DNA of 64,000 nt, taken from the NCBI RefSeq assembly GCF_014851905.1, contig NZ_JACVAQ010000001.1, positions 372,001 through 436,000 on the forward strand. The letters are read 5' to 3'. Source of the DNA: Pseudomonas sp. PDM14 (lineage in GTDB: Bacteria > Pseudomonadota > Gammaproteobacteria > Pseudomonadales > Pseudomonadaceae). The position numbers and the translations under genes were made by a program. Shown one piece after another: positions 30,815 to 40,352 of the stretch (its first letter is position 1; each line of letters opens with the position of its first letter). Under the pieces are notes generated by a model, which was not told the origin of the DNA, did not search any database, and saw only the letters and a program-made list of their open reading frames with translations.

Positions 30815-30843
30815 ATTCTATGGACGCCCCCGACCTCTGTCAA
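30815..30843 (-). promoter_or_regulatory. yceD-rpmF-plsX promoter
   Basis: On the minus strand a consensus TTGACA (30843-30838) and TAGAAT (30820-30815) are 17 nt apart. Transcription should begin within a few nucleotides of the yceD ATG at 30805. Confidence 0.8.
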
Positions 30844-30911
30844 AGGAAATTCCGCCCTGGGCGCCATATGGTGCGGAGGCTAGAATTGCGCATCCACCGC
30901 AAGGAAACACC

Positions 30912-31490
30912 ATGCTTCCGCTCGTGCTCGCCTCAAGCTCCCCCTACCGCCGCGAACTGCTCGCACGCCTGCGCCACCCCTTCACTTGGAGCGCGCCGGC
31001 CGTCGACGAAACCCCACACCCCCGCGAGAGCGCCGAGACACTGGTGCGACGCCTTGCCGAAGCGAAAGCACGTGCACTGGCAGAGCTACACCCAAACCAC
31101 CTGATCATCGGCTCCGACCAGGTCGCCGTGCTCGGCGAACAGATCCTCGGCAAACCGCATGGCTTCGCCCGCGCCAGGGGCCAGCTGCTAGCCGCCAGCG
31201 GCGCCAGTGTGACCTTCCTTACCGGCCTCGCCGTACTGAACAGCGCCAGCGGCAACTGCCAGATCGACGCAGTGCCGTTTACCGTGCACTTTCGCGACCT
31301 GAACGACGAACAGATCACCCGCTACCTGGAAGCCGAACAACCCTACGACTGCGCCGGCAGCTTCAAGGCGGAAGGTCTCGGTGTAAGCCTGTTCCGCGCA
31401 ACCGAAGGCGAGGACGCGACCAGCCTGATCGGCCTGCCACTGATTCGACTGGTCAGCATGCTCAGCGAGGAAGGCCTGGCCATTCCCTGA
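30912..31490 (+). CDS. maf: Maf-like nucleotide pyrophosphatase, YceF type
   Basis: A 192-aa Maf protein, a house-cleaning nucleoside triphosphate pyrophosphatase; the location beside yceD-rpmF points to the YceF (7-methyl-GTP) subgroup. Motifs: LASSSPYRRELLARL at the start, VDETPHPRESAETLVRRLAE, IIGSDQVAVL with the conserved Asp and GSFKAEGLG. An AAGGAA site precedes the ATG. It is divergent from yceD. Confidence 0.93.
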   Translation: MLPLVLASSSPYRRELLARLRHPFTWSAPAVDETPHPRESAETLVRRLAEAKARALAELHPNHLIIGSDQVAVLGEQILGKPHGFARARGQLLAASGASVTFLTGLAVLNSASGNCQIDAVPFTVHFRDLNDEQITRYLEAEQPYDCAGSFKAEGLGVSLFRATEGEDATSLIGLPLIRLVSMLSEEGLAIP

Positions 31491-31497
31491 GGCCATA

Positions 31498-31531
31498 AAT
31501 GAAGAAGCCCGGTTTCCCGGGCCTCTTCATT
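31498..31531. terminator. Bidirectional terminator between maf and sppA
   Basis: A long hairpin: ATGAAGAAGCCCGG with CCGGGCCTCTTCAT around a short loop, with one mismatch. It separates the convergent maf and sppA genes. The T tract is short on both sides. Confidence 0.7.
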
Positions 31532-31544
31532 TATATACAGGCAC

Positions 31545-32525
31545 TCAGCGCAATGCCGGCCCCTGAAAGCCCATCCACAGCGCCAGATTCTCGGCAACGC
31601 TGGCACCCAGCTTCTTGGCGAAGCGATCAAACGGCGTCTGCTGACGGGTGTAATCCACCAGATCCTTGGCGCCGACGACCTCGCGCGCCACGTAGCTGCT
31701 GCTGCCCAACGCATCGACCAAGCCCAGCGCCAGCGCTTGCTCACCCGACCAGATGAGACCGGAAAACAGCTCCGGATGCTCACCCACTTTCAAGCGATCG
31801 CCACGACCCTTTTTCACGCTGTCGATGAACTGCTTGTGCGTGGTTTCCAGAACACCCTGCCAGAAGCGGGTTTCTTCCGGCTTCTGCGGCTGGAACGGAT
31901 CGAGAAATGCCTTGTGCTCGCCCGACGTGTAGACCCGGCGATCTACACCGACTTTCTCCATCACATCAACGAAACCGAAGGTAGTAGCCGTTACACCGAT
32001 CGAGCCGACCAGACTGGCCTTGTCGGCGTAGATCTGATCAGCCGCACTGGCAATGTAATAGGCACCAGACGCACCAAGATCGGTAATCACCGCGTACACC
32101 TTGATATCCGGGTGCTCGCCACGCAGGCGCTTGATTTCGTCATAGATGTAGCCGGACTGCACCGGACTGCCGCCCGGACTGTTGATACGCAGCACGATTC
32201 CCTTGGTCTGCGCATCCTCGAAAGCGGCGCGCAGGCTGCTGACAATGTTGTCGGCGCTGGCGGACTCGTCCGCCATGATCATGCCACGCACATCGATCAG
32301 CGCCGTGTGACTCTCACTGCGCGACGCGGCCTTGCGCAGATCCAGGCCCGGAGCAAACAGCGCCAACGCTCCGAACAGGTATACGAACGTCAGCAGCTTG
32401 AAGAAAATCCCCCAGCGCCGCGAGCGCCGCTGCTCCTGCACGCTGGCCAACAGGGTTTTCTCCAGCAGCTTCCAGCTTTTACCGTCACCACCGTCAGCGG
32501 CCGATGCTTTCCATTCATCCGACAT
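31545..32525 (-). CDS. sppA: Signal peptide peptidase SppA, short form
   Basis: A 326-aa S49 serine peptidase of the inner membrane that degrades leftover signal peptides. One membrane helix lies at about residues 39-58. The nucleophile Ser is in DLGASGAYYIAS and the general-base Lys in YADKASLVGSIG. The ATG at 32525 overlaps the upstream HAD stop region and has GGGGTGAG just before it; a GTG two codons earlier is the alternative. Single-domain form, unlike the double-length E. coli enzyme. Confidence 0.93.
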   Translation of the reverse strand: MSDEWKASAADGGDGKSWKLLEKTLLASVQEQRRSRRWGIFFKLLTFVYLFGALALFAPGLDLRKAASRSESHTALIDVRGMIMADESASADNIVSSLRAAFEDAQTKGIVLRINSPGGSPVQSGYIYDEIKRLRGEHPDIKVYAVITDLGASGAYYIASAADQIYADKASLVGSIGVTATTFGFVDVMEKVGVDRRVYTSGEHKAFLDPFQPQKPEETRFWQGVLETTHKQFIDSVKKGRGDRLKVGEHPELFSGLIWSGEQALALGLVDALGSSSYVAREVVGAKDLVDYTRQQTPFDRFAKKLGASVAENLALWMGFQGPALR

Positions 32526-32527
32526 AC

Positions 32528-33208
32528 TCACCCCACTTCCGTTTCTGCATGAACACGCACACCCAACCAGGTGCGCAATTCTGAAAACTCACTGATAGCC
32601 AGTCGCGGCTCATGGACACGCAAGCTGTCCAGCGTTTGTGCACCAAAGCCCACTGCCACCGAATCCATCCCCGCATTGCGCGCCATCTGCAAGTCGAAGA
32701 TCGAGTCCCCGACCATCAGCGCCTGACGCGGCGCAAGCCGAAAATGTGTCAGAATTTCCTGCAGCATCAGAGGGTGCGGTTTACTCGCGGTTTCATCGGC
32801 ACAGCGCGTGATATCGAAGTAATCCTGCCAGCCACGCCCTGCCAGCACCCGATCCAGACCATGGCGACTCTTGCCGGTCGCGACAGCCAGGTGATAACCG
32901 GCCGCACGGAACGCCTGCAACGACTCCTCGACACCCTCGAAGAGCCGCGAAGGCTCGGATTCGAATTGCAGGTAATGATCGCTGTAGCTGCCACGAAAAC
33001 GCTGGATCAGCTGCAGCTCATCGATATCGGGATACAACGTACGAATCGCTTCGGGAAGCCCCAGGCCGATGATGCCCTTGATGGCGGCATCGTCGCGCCA
33101 GGGCAACCCACAGAACTGCGCAGCCAGACGCATGGAATCGACGATACGCCCGATGGAGTCGACCAGCGTGCCGTCCCAGTCGAAGATCAGCAGTTGGTAA
33201 TCAGACAC
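32528..33208 (-). CDS. HAD-IA family phosphatase
   Basis: A 226-aa haloacid dehalogenase-type phosphatase resembling phosphoglycolate phosphatase. Motif I is [11 protein letters not shown], motif II falls in [10 protein letters not shown], and motifs III and IV are KPHPLM and [15 protein letters not shown]. The substrate cannot be fixed from sequence. It starts with GTG, overlapping the rluC end by 8 nt. Confidence 0.92.
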   Translation of the reverse strand: MSDYQLLIFDWDGTLVDSIGRIVDSMRLAAQFCGLPWRDDAAIKGIIGLGLPEAIRTLYPDIDELQLIQRFRGSYSDHYLQFESEPSRLFEGVEESLQAFRAAGYHLAVATGKSRHGLDRVLAGRGWQDYFDITRCADETASKPHPLMLQEILTHFRLAPRQALMVGDSIFDLQMARNAGMDSVAVGFGAQTLDSLRVHEPRLAISEFSELRTWLGVRVHAETEVG

Positions 33209-34154
33209 TCAGCCGCTCCAGCGTACGCGTCCACATCTCATCGACCGGCGCCTCCAGCTCCAGCACGCCACCCTCCGGCAGCGAGATCTTCAATGCATAG
33301 GCGTGCAAGAACAGACGCTTTCCACCCAACTCGCGAATTTCATCGCTGAACTCGTCATCGCCGTACTTGGAGTCACCCGCGATCGAATGACCGGCATGCT
33401 TGGCATGCACACGAATCTGGTGGGTACGCCCGGTGATCGGACTGGCCTCGACCAGTGTGGCGAAGTCACCGAAACGGCGCAGCACACGGAACACCGTCAG
33501 TGCCTCCTTGCCCTCGGGATCGACCTCGACCATGCGCTCACCGGAGCGCAGGTTGTTCTTCTGCAGCGGCGCACTGACCTTCTTCTTCGCCGTTGGCCAG
33601 TTGCCGCGCACCAGCGCCATGTAGCGCTTGTCCACACCATCGCCGCGCAAGGCTTCGTGCAGGTGGCGCAGCATGCTGCGCTTCTTGGCGATCATCAGCA
33701 GGCCGGAGGTGTCGCGGTCGAGACGATGGACCAGCTCGATATCCTTGGCATCGGGACGCAACTGACGAAAGGCTTCGATCACGCCGTAATTGAGGCCGCT
33801 GCCACCATGCACGGCAATGCCGGCCGGCTTGTTCAGCACGATCAGTGCCTTGTCTTCGAAAACGATGGCCGCCTCGAGCCGCTGCAGCAGACTCTGCGCC
33901 AGCGGCACCGGCTCGTCACGTTCAGCCAGGCGCAGCGGCGGCACGCGCACGATATCGCCGGCCTGCAGCTTGTATTCGGGCTTGATCCGCCCCTTGTTCA
34001 CCCGCACTTCGCCCTTGCGCAAGATGCGATAGATGAGGGTCTTGGGCACACCTTTGAGCTGGGTACGCAGGAAATTGTCGATGCGCTGGCCGGCGAGTTC
34101 CGGCGCAACCTCAAGCAGCTGGACGCCGGAGGTTGGAGAGGCAGGAGTAGTCAT
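33201..34154 (-). CDS. rluC: Ribosomal large subunit pseudouridine synthase C
   Basis: A 317-aa pseudouridine synthase that modifies 23S rRNA at three sites in E. coli. An N-terminal S4 RNA-binding domain ([21 protein letters not shown]) is followed by the catalytic domain with [17 protein letters not shown] holding the catalytic Asp and [10 protein letters not shown]. The ATG at 34154 lies about 7 nt after a TATGAT hexamer and shows no Shine-Dalgarno sequence; an ATG four codons upstream is possible. It is divergent from rne, as in E. coli. Confidence 0.95.
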   Translation of the reverse strand: MTTPASPTSGVQLLEVAPELAGQRIDNFLRTQLKGVPKTLIYRILRKGEVRVNKGRIKPEYKLQAGDIVRVPPLRLAERDEPVPLAQSLLQRLEAAIVFEDKALIVLNKPAGIAVHGGSGLNYGVIEAFRQLRPDAKDIELVHRLDRDTSGLLMIAKKRSMLRHLHEALRGDGVDKRYMALVRGNWPTAKKKVSAPLQKNNLRSGERMVEVDPEGKEALTVFRVLRRFGDFATLVEASPITGRTHQIRVHAKHAGHSIAGDSKYGDDEFSDEIRELGGKRLFLHAYALKISLPEGGVLELEAPVDEMWTRTLERLSV

Positions 34155-34183
34155 GGCGGCGATCATAACAATTTTTTATGGAA

Positions 34184-34212
34184 TTGAAGCACTTAATCAT
34201 TGCTGATATAGT
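34184..34212 (+). promoter_or_regulatory. rne promoter
   Basis: TTGAAG (34184-34189) and TATAGT (34207-34212) with 17-nt spacing read toward rne. Transcripts would start near 34219, about 500 nt before the rne start codon. Confidence 0.75.
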
Positions 34213-34218
34213 CGCGAA

Positions 34219-34718
34219 CGCCGCCAAAAGCGGCCCGACCAGCGGATGATCGACAAAACAACCATCCCCTGGCGAGCGCAACCCTTTCAGGACGTGAGGC
34301 CGTCCGACGGAGAAATCGCCGCATACGAGCGCGAATTTTCCGGAAACAACGCCTTGAGCCATAGACGCGCGGGCTTCCCAGGATGCTCGCGATAAATGCT
34401 AACCCGCTGCGGATTCTGCGAGCGGCACCCGATTTCAGCGATACGTGTAGGGTGGAGATGCACAACCGTCGGACTGCGTAGCAACAAAGCTTTCTCAGAC
34501 GTTTCACTATCGTCCGCAGCGACCGGTTGATTCCTCCCCTGACTGAGTGCTTCTGTCACCACAGCAAGCAGGAGCGTCGTCGCGGCCCCGGCCCCATTGG
34601 CCGAAGGCTGCTAGACACTGGAATGATTTACGACCATTCCTGACGCACCCTGACACCGACCGTGAGAGTCGTGTGTGCCAAACGCCGTTTCCGGCAGCCC
34701 GGAAACCACTGGTACAAC
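34219..34718 (+). ncRNA. Long 5' leader of rne (rne-II motif region)
   Basis: About 500 nt lie between the predicted rne promoter and the rne ATG without a credible gene. In Pseudomonas the rne leader carries the conserved rne-II RNA structure, thought to let RNase E cleave and limit its own mRNA. The region has several GC-rich inverted stretches, such as CGCCAAAAGCGGCC near 34220. The precise structure was not folded here. Confidence 0.6.
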
Positions 34719-37700
34719 ATGAAAAGAATGCTGATCAACGCAACTCAGCCCGAAGAGTTGCGTGTCGCTCTGGTAGATGGCCAGAAGCTCTATGACCTGG
34801 ATATCGAATCCGGCGCCCGCGAGCAGAAGAAGGCCAACATCTACAAAGGCCGCATCACCCGCGTAGAACCCAGCCTCGAAGCGGCTTTCGTCGACTTCGG
34901 CGCCGAGCGTCACGGCTTCCTGCCGCTGAAAGAAATTTCCCGCGAATACTTCAGCAAGTCGCCAGAAGGCGGCCGCGTGAACATCAAGGAAGTGCTCAAG
35001 GAAGGCCAGGAAGTCATCGTCCAGGTCGAGAAGGAAGAGCGTGGCAACAAGGGCGCCGCCCTGACCACCTTCATCAGCCTCGCCGGCCGCTACCTGGTAC
35101 TGATGCCGAACAACCCGCGTGCCGGTGGTATTTCCCGCCGCATCGAAGGCGAAGAACGCAACGAACTGCGTGAGGCGCTGAACGGTCTCAACGCCCCAGG
35201 CGACATGGGCCTGATCGTACGCACCGCCGGCCTCGGCCGCTCCAGCGACGAACTGCAACTCGACCTCGACTACCTGATCCAGCTGTGGACCGCGATCAAG
35301 GATGCCTCCAAGGATCGCGCCGCGCCGTTCCTGATCTACCAGGAATCCAACGTCATCATTCGCGCCATCCGCGACTACCTGCGCCAGGACATCGGCGAAG
35401 TACTGGTCGACAGCGTCGAAGCCCAGGAAGAAGCCCTGTCCTTCATCCAGCAGGTCATGCCGCAGTACGCCAGCAAGATCAAGCTGTACGAAGACAGCGT
35501 GCCGCTGTTCAACCGCTTCCAGATCGAAAGCCAGATCGAAACCGCCTTCCAGCGCGAAGTGAAACTGCCGTCCGGCGGCTCCATCGTCATCGACCCGACC
35601 GAAGCCCTGGTGTCCATCGACATCAACTCGGCACGTGCGACCAAAGGCGGCGACATCGAAGAAACCGCCCTGCAGACCAACCTGGAAGCGGCCGAAGAAA
35701 TCGCCCGCCAACTGCGTCTGCGTGATATCGGCGGCCTGATCGTCATCGACTTCATCGACATGACCCCGGCCAAGAACCAGCGCGCCGTGGAAGAGAAAGT
35801 CCGCGAAGCCCTGGAAGCCGACCGCGCTCGCGTGCAGGTCGGTCGCATCTCGCGCTTCGGCCTGCTGGAGATGTCCCGCCAGCGCCTGCGCCCGTCCCTG
35901 GGCGAGACCAGCGGCATCGTCTGCCCGCGCTGCAACGGTCAAGGCATCATCCGCGACGTCGAATCCCTGTCGCTGGCGATCCTGCGCCTGATCGAAGAAG
36001 AGGCCCTGAAGGACCGCACCGCCGAAGTCCGCGCTCAGGTGCCGATCCCGGTTGCCGCCTTCCTGCTCAACGAGAAGCGCAACAGCATCACCAAGATCGA
36101 GCTGCGCACCCGTGCACGCATCATCATCCTGCCGAACGACCATCTGGAGACCCCGCACTTCGAAGTGCAGCGTCTGCGCGATGACAGCCCGGAAGTGATG
36201 ACCGGGCAATCCAGCTACGAAATGACCCCGGCCGAAGTCGAAGACGCCCAGCCGGTTAGCGCCACCCGCACCCTGGTTCGCCAGGAAGCCGCGCTGAAGA
36301 CCACCCCACAACGCGCTGCCGCGCCGATGCCAGCCGCCCCGCTCACCCCGAGCGTGCCGACCGCCGAGCCAAGCCTTTTCAAGGGCCTGGTCAAGTCGCT
36401 GGTCAGCATCTTCGCCAGCAAGGAAGAAGCGGCACCGGTGGTCATCGAGAAGCCTGCCGAGCGCAAGCCACGTAGCGAAGAGCGTCGCGGTGGTCGTCCG
36501 CAGAACCGTCGTGACGGTAACCGCGGCAGCCGCGGCAGCCGTGACGAAGAGCGCAAGCCGCGTGAAGAGCGTCAACCACGCGAAGCCCGCGAGCCGCGTG
36601 AACCGCGCGAAGAACGCCAGCCACGTGAAGTGCGCGAGCCACGCGAGGAGCGTCAACCACGCGAAGCCCGTGAAGGCCAGGAGCCGCGCCGCGAGCGTCA
36701 GCCACGCGAAGCCCGCGAACCGCGTGAAGAACGCCGCACCCGCGAACTGCGCGAGCCCATCGACGCCGTAGCCGGTGAAGCCCGTAGCGAGCAGCCTCGT
36801 GAAGAGCGCGCCGAACGCAAACCGCGTGAAGAGCGCCAGCCGCGTCCGCCACGCGAGGAGCGTCAACCACGCGCCGAGCAGGCCGCTGATGCAGCCGAAG
36901 AGGAAGTACTGGATAGCGCCGAGCAGCTGGAAGACGGCCAGGAAGCCGGTGAAGGCGGCGATCGCCCGCGTCGCCGCTCCCGTGGTCAGCGTCGTCGCAG
37001 CAACCGCCGCGAACGTCAGCGTGATGCCGACGGCAACCTGATCGAAGGCAGTGAAGAAGGCAGCGAAGAAGGCGCCGCCAGCGACACCGCCATCGCCGTT
37101 GCCGCAACCGTCGCCGCTACCCTGGCCAGCGAAGACAGCCCGGCAGCAGCCGAGCAGCCTCGTGAAGTGGAAGCCGAACGCGAAGTGGCCGTAGCACCTG
37201 TCGTCGACAGCGCCCCGGTCGCCGAAGCCACCGAAGCACCAGTTGTCAGCGAAGCCGTTGAAGCGATCAGCACCCACGTCGTGGAAGCTCCGGTTGAAGC
37301 ACCTGCCGTGGAGGCACCCGTGGCCGAAGCCGAAGTGGTTGCACCGGTAGTCACCAGCGAGCCGGAAGCCGCTGTCGTGGCCGAAGAGCCCGTGCCAGTG
37401 ATTGCCGAACCGGCGGTCGTGGAGGCTGTTGTGGTTGCCGAGGAGCCGGCTGTTGTCGAGCCAGCACCGGCTGCAGTACCGGTAGTCACTGCCAGTGGTC
37501 GCGCACCGAACGATCCGCGTGAAGTGCGTCGTCGTCAGCGTGAAGAAGCTCGCCTGACTGCTGAAGCGCAGAACGCCGCCGTTGCGACGCCTGCCGTTGT
37601 CGAAGTCGCTGCACCGGCCGAAGCACCAGTCGCCATCGAGCCCGTCCAGGAAGCTGAATCGGCTCCGAGCAGCGATGCCGTGAACGATGAAGCCGCCGCA

Positions 37701-37775
37701 CCGACAGAAGAGGCCATCTCCTCTGCCAACGCCGATCAGCAGCAGGATGCGGAAGAGGTCAAGCCGCAAGCCTGA
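34719..37775 (+). CDS. rne: Ribonuclease E
   Basis: A 1018-aa RNase E, the main endonuclease of mRNA decay and rRNA processing. The catalytic half starts [18 protein letters not shown] as in E. coli, with an S1 domain near residues 35-120, the DNase I-like catalytic part, and the zinc-link CPRCNGQG near residue 404. After about residue 570 the chain becomes disordered: an Arg/Glu/Pro repeat zone (many REERQPRE and REPRE units at about 590-740), an acidic stretch, an Ala/Val/Glu/Pro zone and [15 protein letters not shown] near residue 928, where NDPR is like the PNPase-binding motif described in Pseudomonas. The ATG at 34719 replaces a longer frame start at 34662. Confidence 0.97.
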   Translation: MKRMLINATQPEELRVALVDGQKLYDLDIESGAREQKKANIYKGRITRVEPSLEAAFVDFGAERHGFLPLKEISREYFSKSPEGGRVNIKEVLKEGQEVIVQVEKEERGNKGAALTTFISLAGRYLVLMPNNPRAGGISRRIEGEERNELREALNGLNAPGDMGLIVRTAGLGRSSDELQLDLDYLIQLWTAIKDASKDRAAPFLIYQESNVIIRAIRDYLRQDIGEVLVDSVEAQEEALSFIQQVMPQYASKIKLYEDSVPLFNRFQIESQIETAFQREVKLPSGGSIVIDPTEALVSIDINSARATKGGDIEETALQTNLEAAEEIARQLRLRDIGGLIVIDFIDMTPAKNQRAVEEKVREALEADRARVQVGRISRFGLLEMSRQRLRPSLGETSGIVCPRCNGQGIIRDVESLSLAILRLIEEEALKDRTAEVRAQVPIPVAAFLLNEKRNSITKIELRTRARIIILPNDHLETPHFEVQRLRDDSPEVMTGQSSYEMTPAEVEDAQPVSATRTLVRQEAALKTTPQRAAAPMPAAPLTPSVPTAEPSLFKGLVKSLVSIFASKEEAAPVVIEKPAERKPRSEERRGGRPQNRRDGNRGSRGSRDEERKPREERQPREAREPREPREERQPREVREPREERQPREAREGQEPRRERQPREAREPREERRTRELREPIDAVAGEARSEQPREERAERKPREERQPRPPREERQPRAEQAADAAEEEVLDSAEQLEDGQEAGEGGDRPRRRSRGQRRRSNRRERQRDADGNLIEGSEEGSEEGAASDTAIAVAATVAATLASEDSPAAAEQPREVEAEREVAVAPVVDSAPVAEATEAPVVSEAVEAISTHVVEAPVEAPAVEAPVAEAEVVAPVVTSEPEAAVVAEEPVPVIAEPAVVEAVVVAEEPAVVEPAPAAVPVVTASGRAPNDPREVRRRQREEARLTAEAQNAAVATPAVVEVAAPAEAPVAIEPVQEAESAPSSDAVNDEAAAPTEEAISSANADQQQDAEEVKPQA

Positions 37776-37792
37776 GGTTGAGTGGAAACAAA

Positions 37793-37823
37793 AAGGGGAT
37801 GCTTCAGCATCCCCTTTTTATTG
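37793..37823. terminator. Bidirectional terminator after rne
   Basis: The palindrome AAGGGGATGC-TTCA-GCATCCCCTT is flanked by A and T runs and lies between the convergent rne and murB genes. Confidence 0.88.
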
Positions 37824-37885
37824 TCTGCGATAAATGCGCCGGCTGAGCTGGCGCTGCAGCGCCGTCCGCTTGCCCCGCGAAGGCA

Positions 37886-38905
37886 TCAGATGACGTTGGG
37901 TTCGATTTCCAGGTGCACCGAGAAGCGCGCGGCGACATCGGCCTGAATACGCTGCGCCAGCTGCAGTAGCTGCGCACCGCTGGCATCGCCGTAGTTGACC
38001 AGCACCAGCGCCTGCAAACGGTGCACGCCCGCATCGCCATCGCGAAAACCCTTCCAGCCCGCCCGCTCGATCAGCCAGCCTGCGGCCAACTTCACCTGCC
38101 CCTCGCCCGCCGCATAGCTCACCAGATCGGCGTGCTCAGCGCGCAGGCGTTCGGCCAGCGCCACAGGCACCAGCGGATTCTTGAAGAAGCTACCGGCATT
38201 GCCCAGCTCGGCTGGGTCCGGCAGTTTTTCGCTGCGAATGGCACAGATGGCACGACTGACATCGCTCGGTGTCGGTGAGTCGATGCCCTGAGCCTGCAAG
38301 CGCTGACGCACCGGGCCGTATTCCAGATGCAACTGCGCAGTGCGCCGCAGAGCAAAGCGCACACGCAGGATCAACCAGCGCCCGGCCTGCTGTTTGAACA
38401 GGCTGTCGCGGTAGGCAAAGGCACAATCCGCCAGATTGAATTCGCGCAGCGCACCCGTCTGCCGATCGAGCGCGGTGAGGCCGGCGAACACGTCCTTGAT
38501 CTCGACACCGTAGGCGCCGATGTTCTGCATCGGCGCTGCCCCCACCGTGCCGGGAATCAGGCTGAGGTTTTCCAGACCGGCCAGGCCCTGGGCCAGCGTC
38601 CACTGGACGAAGGGATGCCAGGGCTCGCCCGCCTCGGCCTCGACTAGAACCTGATCGCCCTCCTCGCCAAGGATGCGCAAGCCGCGACTGCCCATGCGCA
38701 GCACCAGTGCCTCGACATCACGGGTCAGCAACAGGTTGCTGCCACCGCCCAGAACCAGCACCGGCAGACCGCGTTGCGCTGCCAGGGCCAGGGCCTCACG
38801 GACCTGATCGTCGCTGCTGACCTCGGTGAACAGGCGCGCCTGGGCGTCGATGCCGAAGGTATTGAACGGCTTGAGCGAATACCGCTCGTGCAGCTGCAGA
38901 CTCAC
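37886..38905 (-). CDS. murB: UDP-N-acetylenolpyruvoylglucosamine reductase
   Basis: A 339-aa FAD enzyme making UDP-MurNAc for peptidoglycan. The FAD-site motif is VLVLGGGSNLLLT, the catalytic Ser is in NAGSFFKNPLV, and the type I form is shown by the length. It starts with GTG overlapping the ptpA stop (GTGA), so it is the last gene of the comEC-lpxK-kdsB run. Confidence 0.96.
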   Translation of the reverse strand: MSLQLHERYSLKPFNTFGIDAQARLFTEVSSDDQVREALALAAQRGLPVLVLGGGSNLLLTRDVEALVLRMGSRGLRILGEEGDQVLVEAEAGEPWHPFVQWTLAQGLAGLENLSLIPGTVGAAPMQNIGAYGVEIKDVFAGLTALDRQTGALREFNLADCAFAYRDSLFKQQAGRWLILRVRFALRRTAQLHLEYGPVRQRLQAQGIDSPTPSDVSRAICAIRSEKLPDPAELGNAGSFFKNPLVPVALAERLRAEHADLVSYAAGEGQVKLAAGWLIERAGWKGFRDGDAGVHRLQALVLVNYGDASGAQLLQLAQRIQADVAARFSVHLEIEPNVI

Positions 38906-39366
38906 AGACGCCTCCGGATCTCGTCGAGCAGCGCGTCACTGGCCTGTTCGACCAGATCGAGCACTTGTTCGAAGCCATCCTCACCGCCGTAGTACGGGTC
39001 CGGCACCTCATCCAGCGCCAGCTGATAGCGGCGCAGGAACAGATCGGTCTCCGCCGTGGCATTGGCCGGACGCAAGGCCTGCACATCGCGCAGATTGCTG
39101 GTATCCATGGCCAGGATCAGGTCGAAACGCTGGAAGTCCTCGGCCACGAACTGCCGCGCACGCAGCGTCGACAGGTCATAACTGCGCCGCTGCGCCGCCA
39201 GCGTCGTGCGCCGGTCGGGTGCCTTGCCGACATGCCAATCACCGGTGCCGGCGGAATCCACCGTCACCTGCGTCTCCAGCCCGGCTGCGCTCAGGCGCTG
39301 CCGAAACACGCCCTCGGCGGTCGGGGAACGGCAGATATTGCCCAGGCAGACGAACAAAACGCGCAT
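38902..39366 (-). CDS. ptpA: Low-molecular-weight protein tyrosine phosphatase
   Basis: A 154-aa LMW-PTP. The phosphate-binding loop CLGNICRS (Cx5RS) is at residues 7-14 and the general-acid loop is DPYYGG near the C-terminus. The ATG at 39366 overlaps the last base of the kdsB stop (TGATG). The target is unknown. In PAO1 PA2978 has this place by my recollection. Confidence 0.94.
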   Translation of the reverse strand: MRVLFVCLGNICRSPTAEGVFRQRLSAAGLETQVTVDSAGTGDWHVGKAPDRRTTLAAQRRSYDLSTLRARQFVAEDFQRFDLILAMDTSNLRDVQALRPANATAETDLFLRRYQLALDEVPDPYYGGEDGFEQVLDLVEQASDALLDEIRRRL

Positions 39367-40130
39367 CAGGCACCCAGCAGGCGCCGCACGCGCTCCAGGT
39401 CTTCCGGGGTATCGACACCGGCCGCCGGCGCTTCGAGCGCATCGGCGACATGGATACGCACGCCATGCCAGAGTGCGCGCAATTGCTCGAGGCACTCGGT
39501 GTCCTCCAGCCAGCACGGCCCCCAGGCCACGAAGTCATGCAGGAAGCCGGCACGGTAAGCATAGATACCGATGTGGCGGCGATACGGCACGCCAGCAGGC
39601 AGTGCATCGCGGCTCTTGGCGAAGGCATCACGGGCCCAGGCCAGCGGCGCACGGCTGAAGGTCAGGGCCAGGCCGGTCTTGTCGGCGACCACCTTGACCA
39701 CGTTGGGATTGAACAGCGCCTGCGCGTCCTCGATCGGCTCGGCCAGGGTGGCAATACCCGCTTGCGGGTTGGTGGCCAGGTTGGCAGCCACCTGATCGAT
39801 AATGCTCGGCGGCACCAGCGGTTCGTCACCCTGCACGTTGACCACGATGGCGTCGGCAGCCAGACCCAGCTGCGTGGCGACTTCGGCCAGACGGTCGGTG
39901 CCGGAGTTGTGTTCGGGGCGAGTCAGCAGCACCTCGGCGCCGAACGCCTTGCAGGCCTCGACGATGCGCGCGTCATCGGTGGCAACCACCACACGCTCGG
40001 CACTGCTCTTGCGCGCCTGTTCCCAGACATGCTGGACCATGGGTTTACCGGCGATATCCTGCAACGGCTTACCGGGCAGGCGGCTGGAGGCAAAACGGGC
40101 CGGGATCACAACGGTGAAGGCAACGGTCAT
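39366..40130 (-). CDS. kdsB: 3-deoxy-manno-octulosonate cytidylyltransferase
   Basis: A 254-aa enzyme that makes CMP-Kdo for LPS core. The start [19 protein letters not shown] and the body [16 protein letters not shown] are typical CTP-binding motifs. It directly follows the Trm112-like gene with no gap, in the order lpxK-ycaR-kdsB seen in many gamma-proteobacteria. Confidence 0.97.
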   Translation of the reverse strand: MTVAFTVVIPARFASSRLPGKPLQDIAGKPMVQHVWEQARKSSAERVVVATDDARIVEACKAFGAEVLLTRPEHNSGTDRLAEVATQLGLAADAIVVNVQGDEPLVPPSIIDQVAANLATNPQAGIATLAEPIEDAQALFNPNVVKVVADKTGLALTFSRAPLAWARDAFAKSRDALPAGVPYRRHIGIYAYRAGFLHDFVAWGPCWLEDTECLEQLRALWHGVRIHVADALEAPAAGVDTPEDLERVRRLLGA

Positions 40131-40316
40131 TTACTTGTCCAGGCGCTCGTCGACGTTGAGGGTACGCGCCTCGCTTTCCAGCATGACCGGAATGCCGTCG
40201 CGAATCGGATAGGCTAGGCCGGCGCCCTTGCTGATCAGCTCGGTCTTGTCTTCGCTGAGCTGGAGCGGGCCCTTGCAGACCGGGCACGCCAGAATATCGA
40301 GCAATTTGGAGTCCAT
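40131..40316 (-). CDS. Trm112/YcaR family small protein
   Basis: A 61-aa protein of the Trm112-like (YcaR) family. One zinc-ribbon-like knuckle is visible (CPVCKG at residues 11-16), without the second Cys pair, as in bacterial YcaR. It sits between lpxK and kdsB, which is the usual spot. Function unproven; a chaperone or partner role has been proposed for family members. Confidence 0.92.
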   Translation of the reverse strand: MDSKLLDILACPVCKGPLQLSEDKTELISKGAGLAYPIRDGIPVMLESEARTLNVDERLDK

Positions 40317-40352
40317 GGGTATGTCCTTGGCGACAATGAAGGGAGAAACGAA

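Noticed and set aside
34611..37769. A 1052-codon open frame antisense to rne
   Set aside because: Its translation is repetitive Phe/Gly/Ala sequence mirroring the RNase E repeats; no start site or known family.
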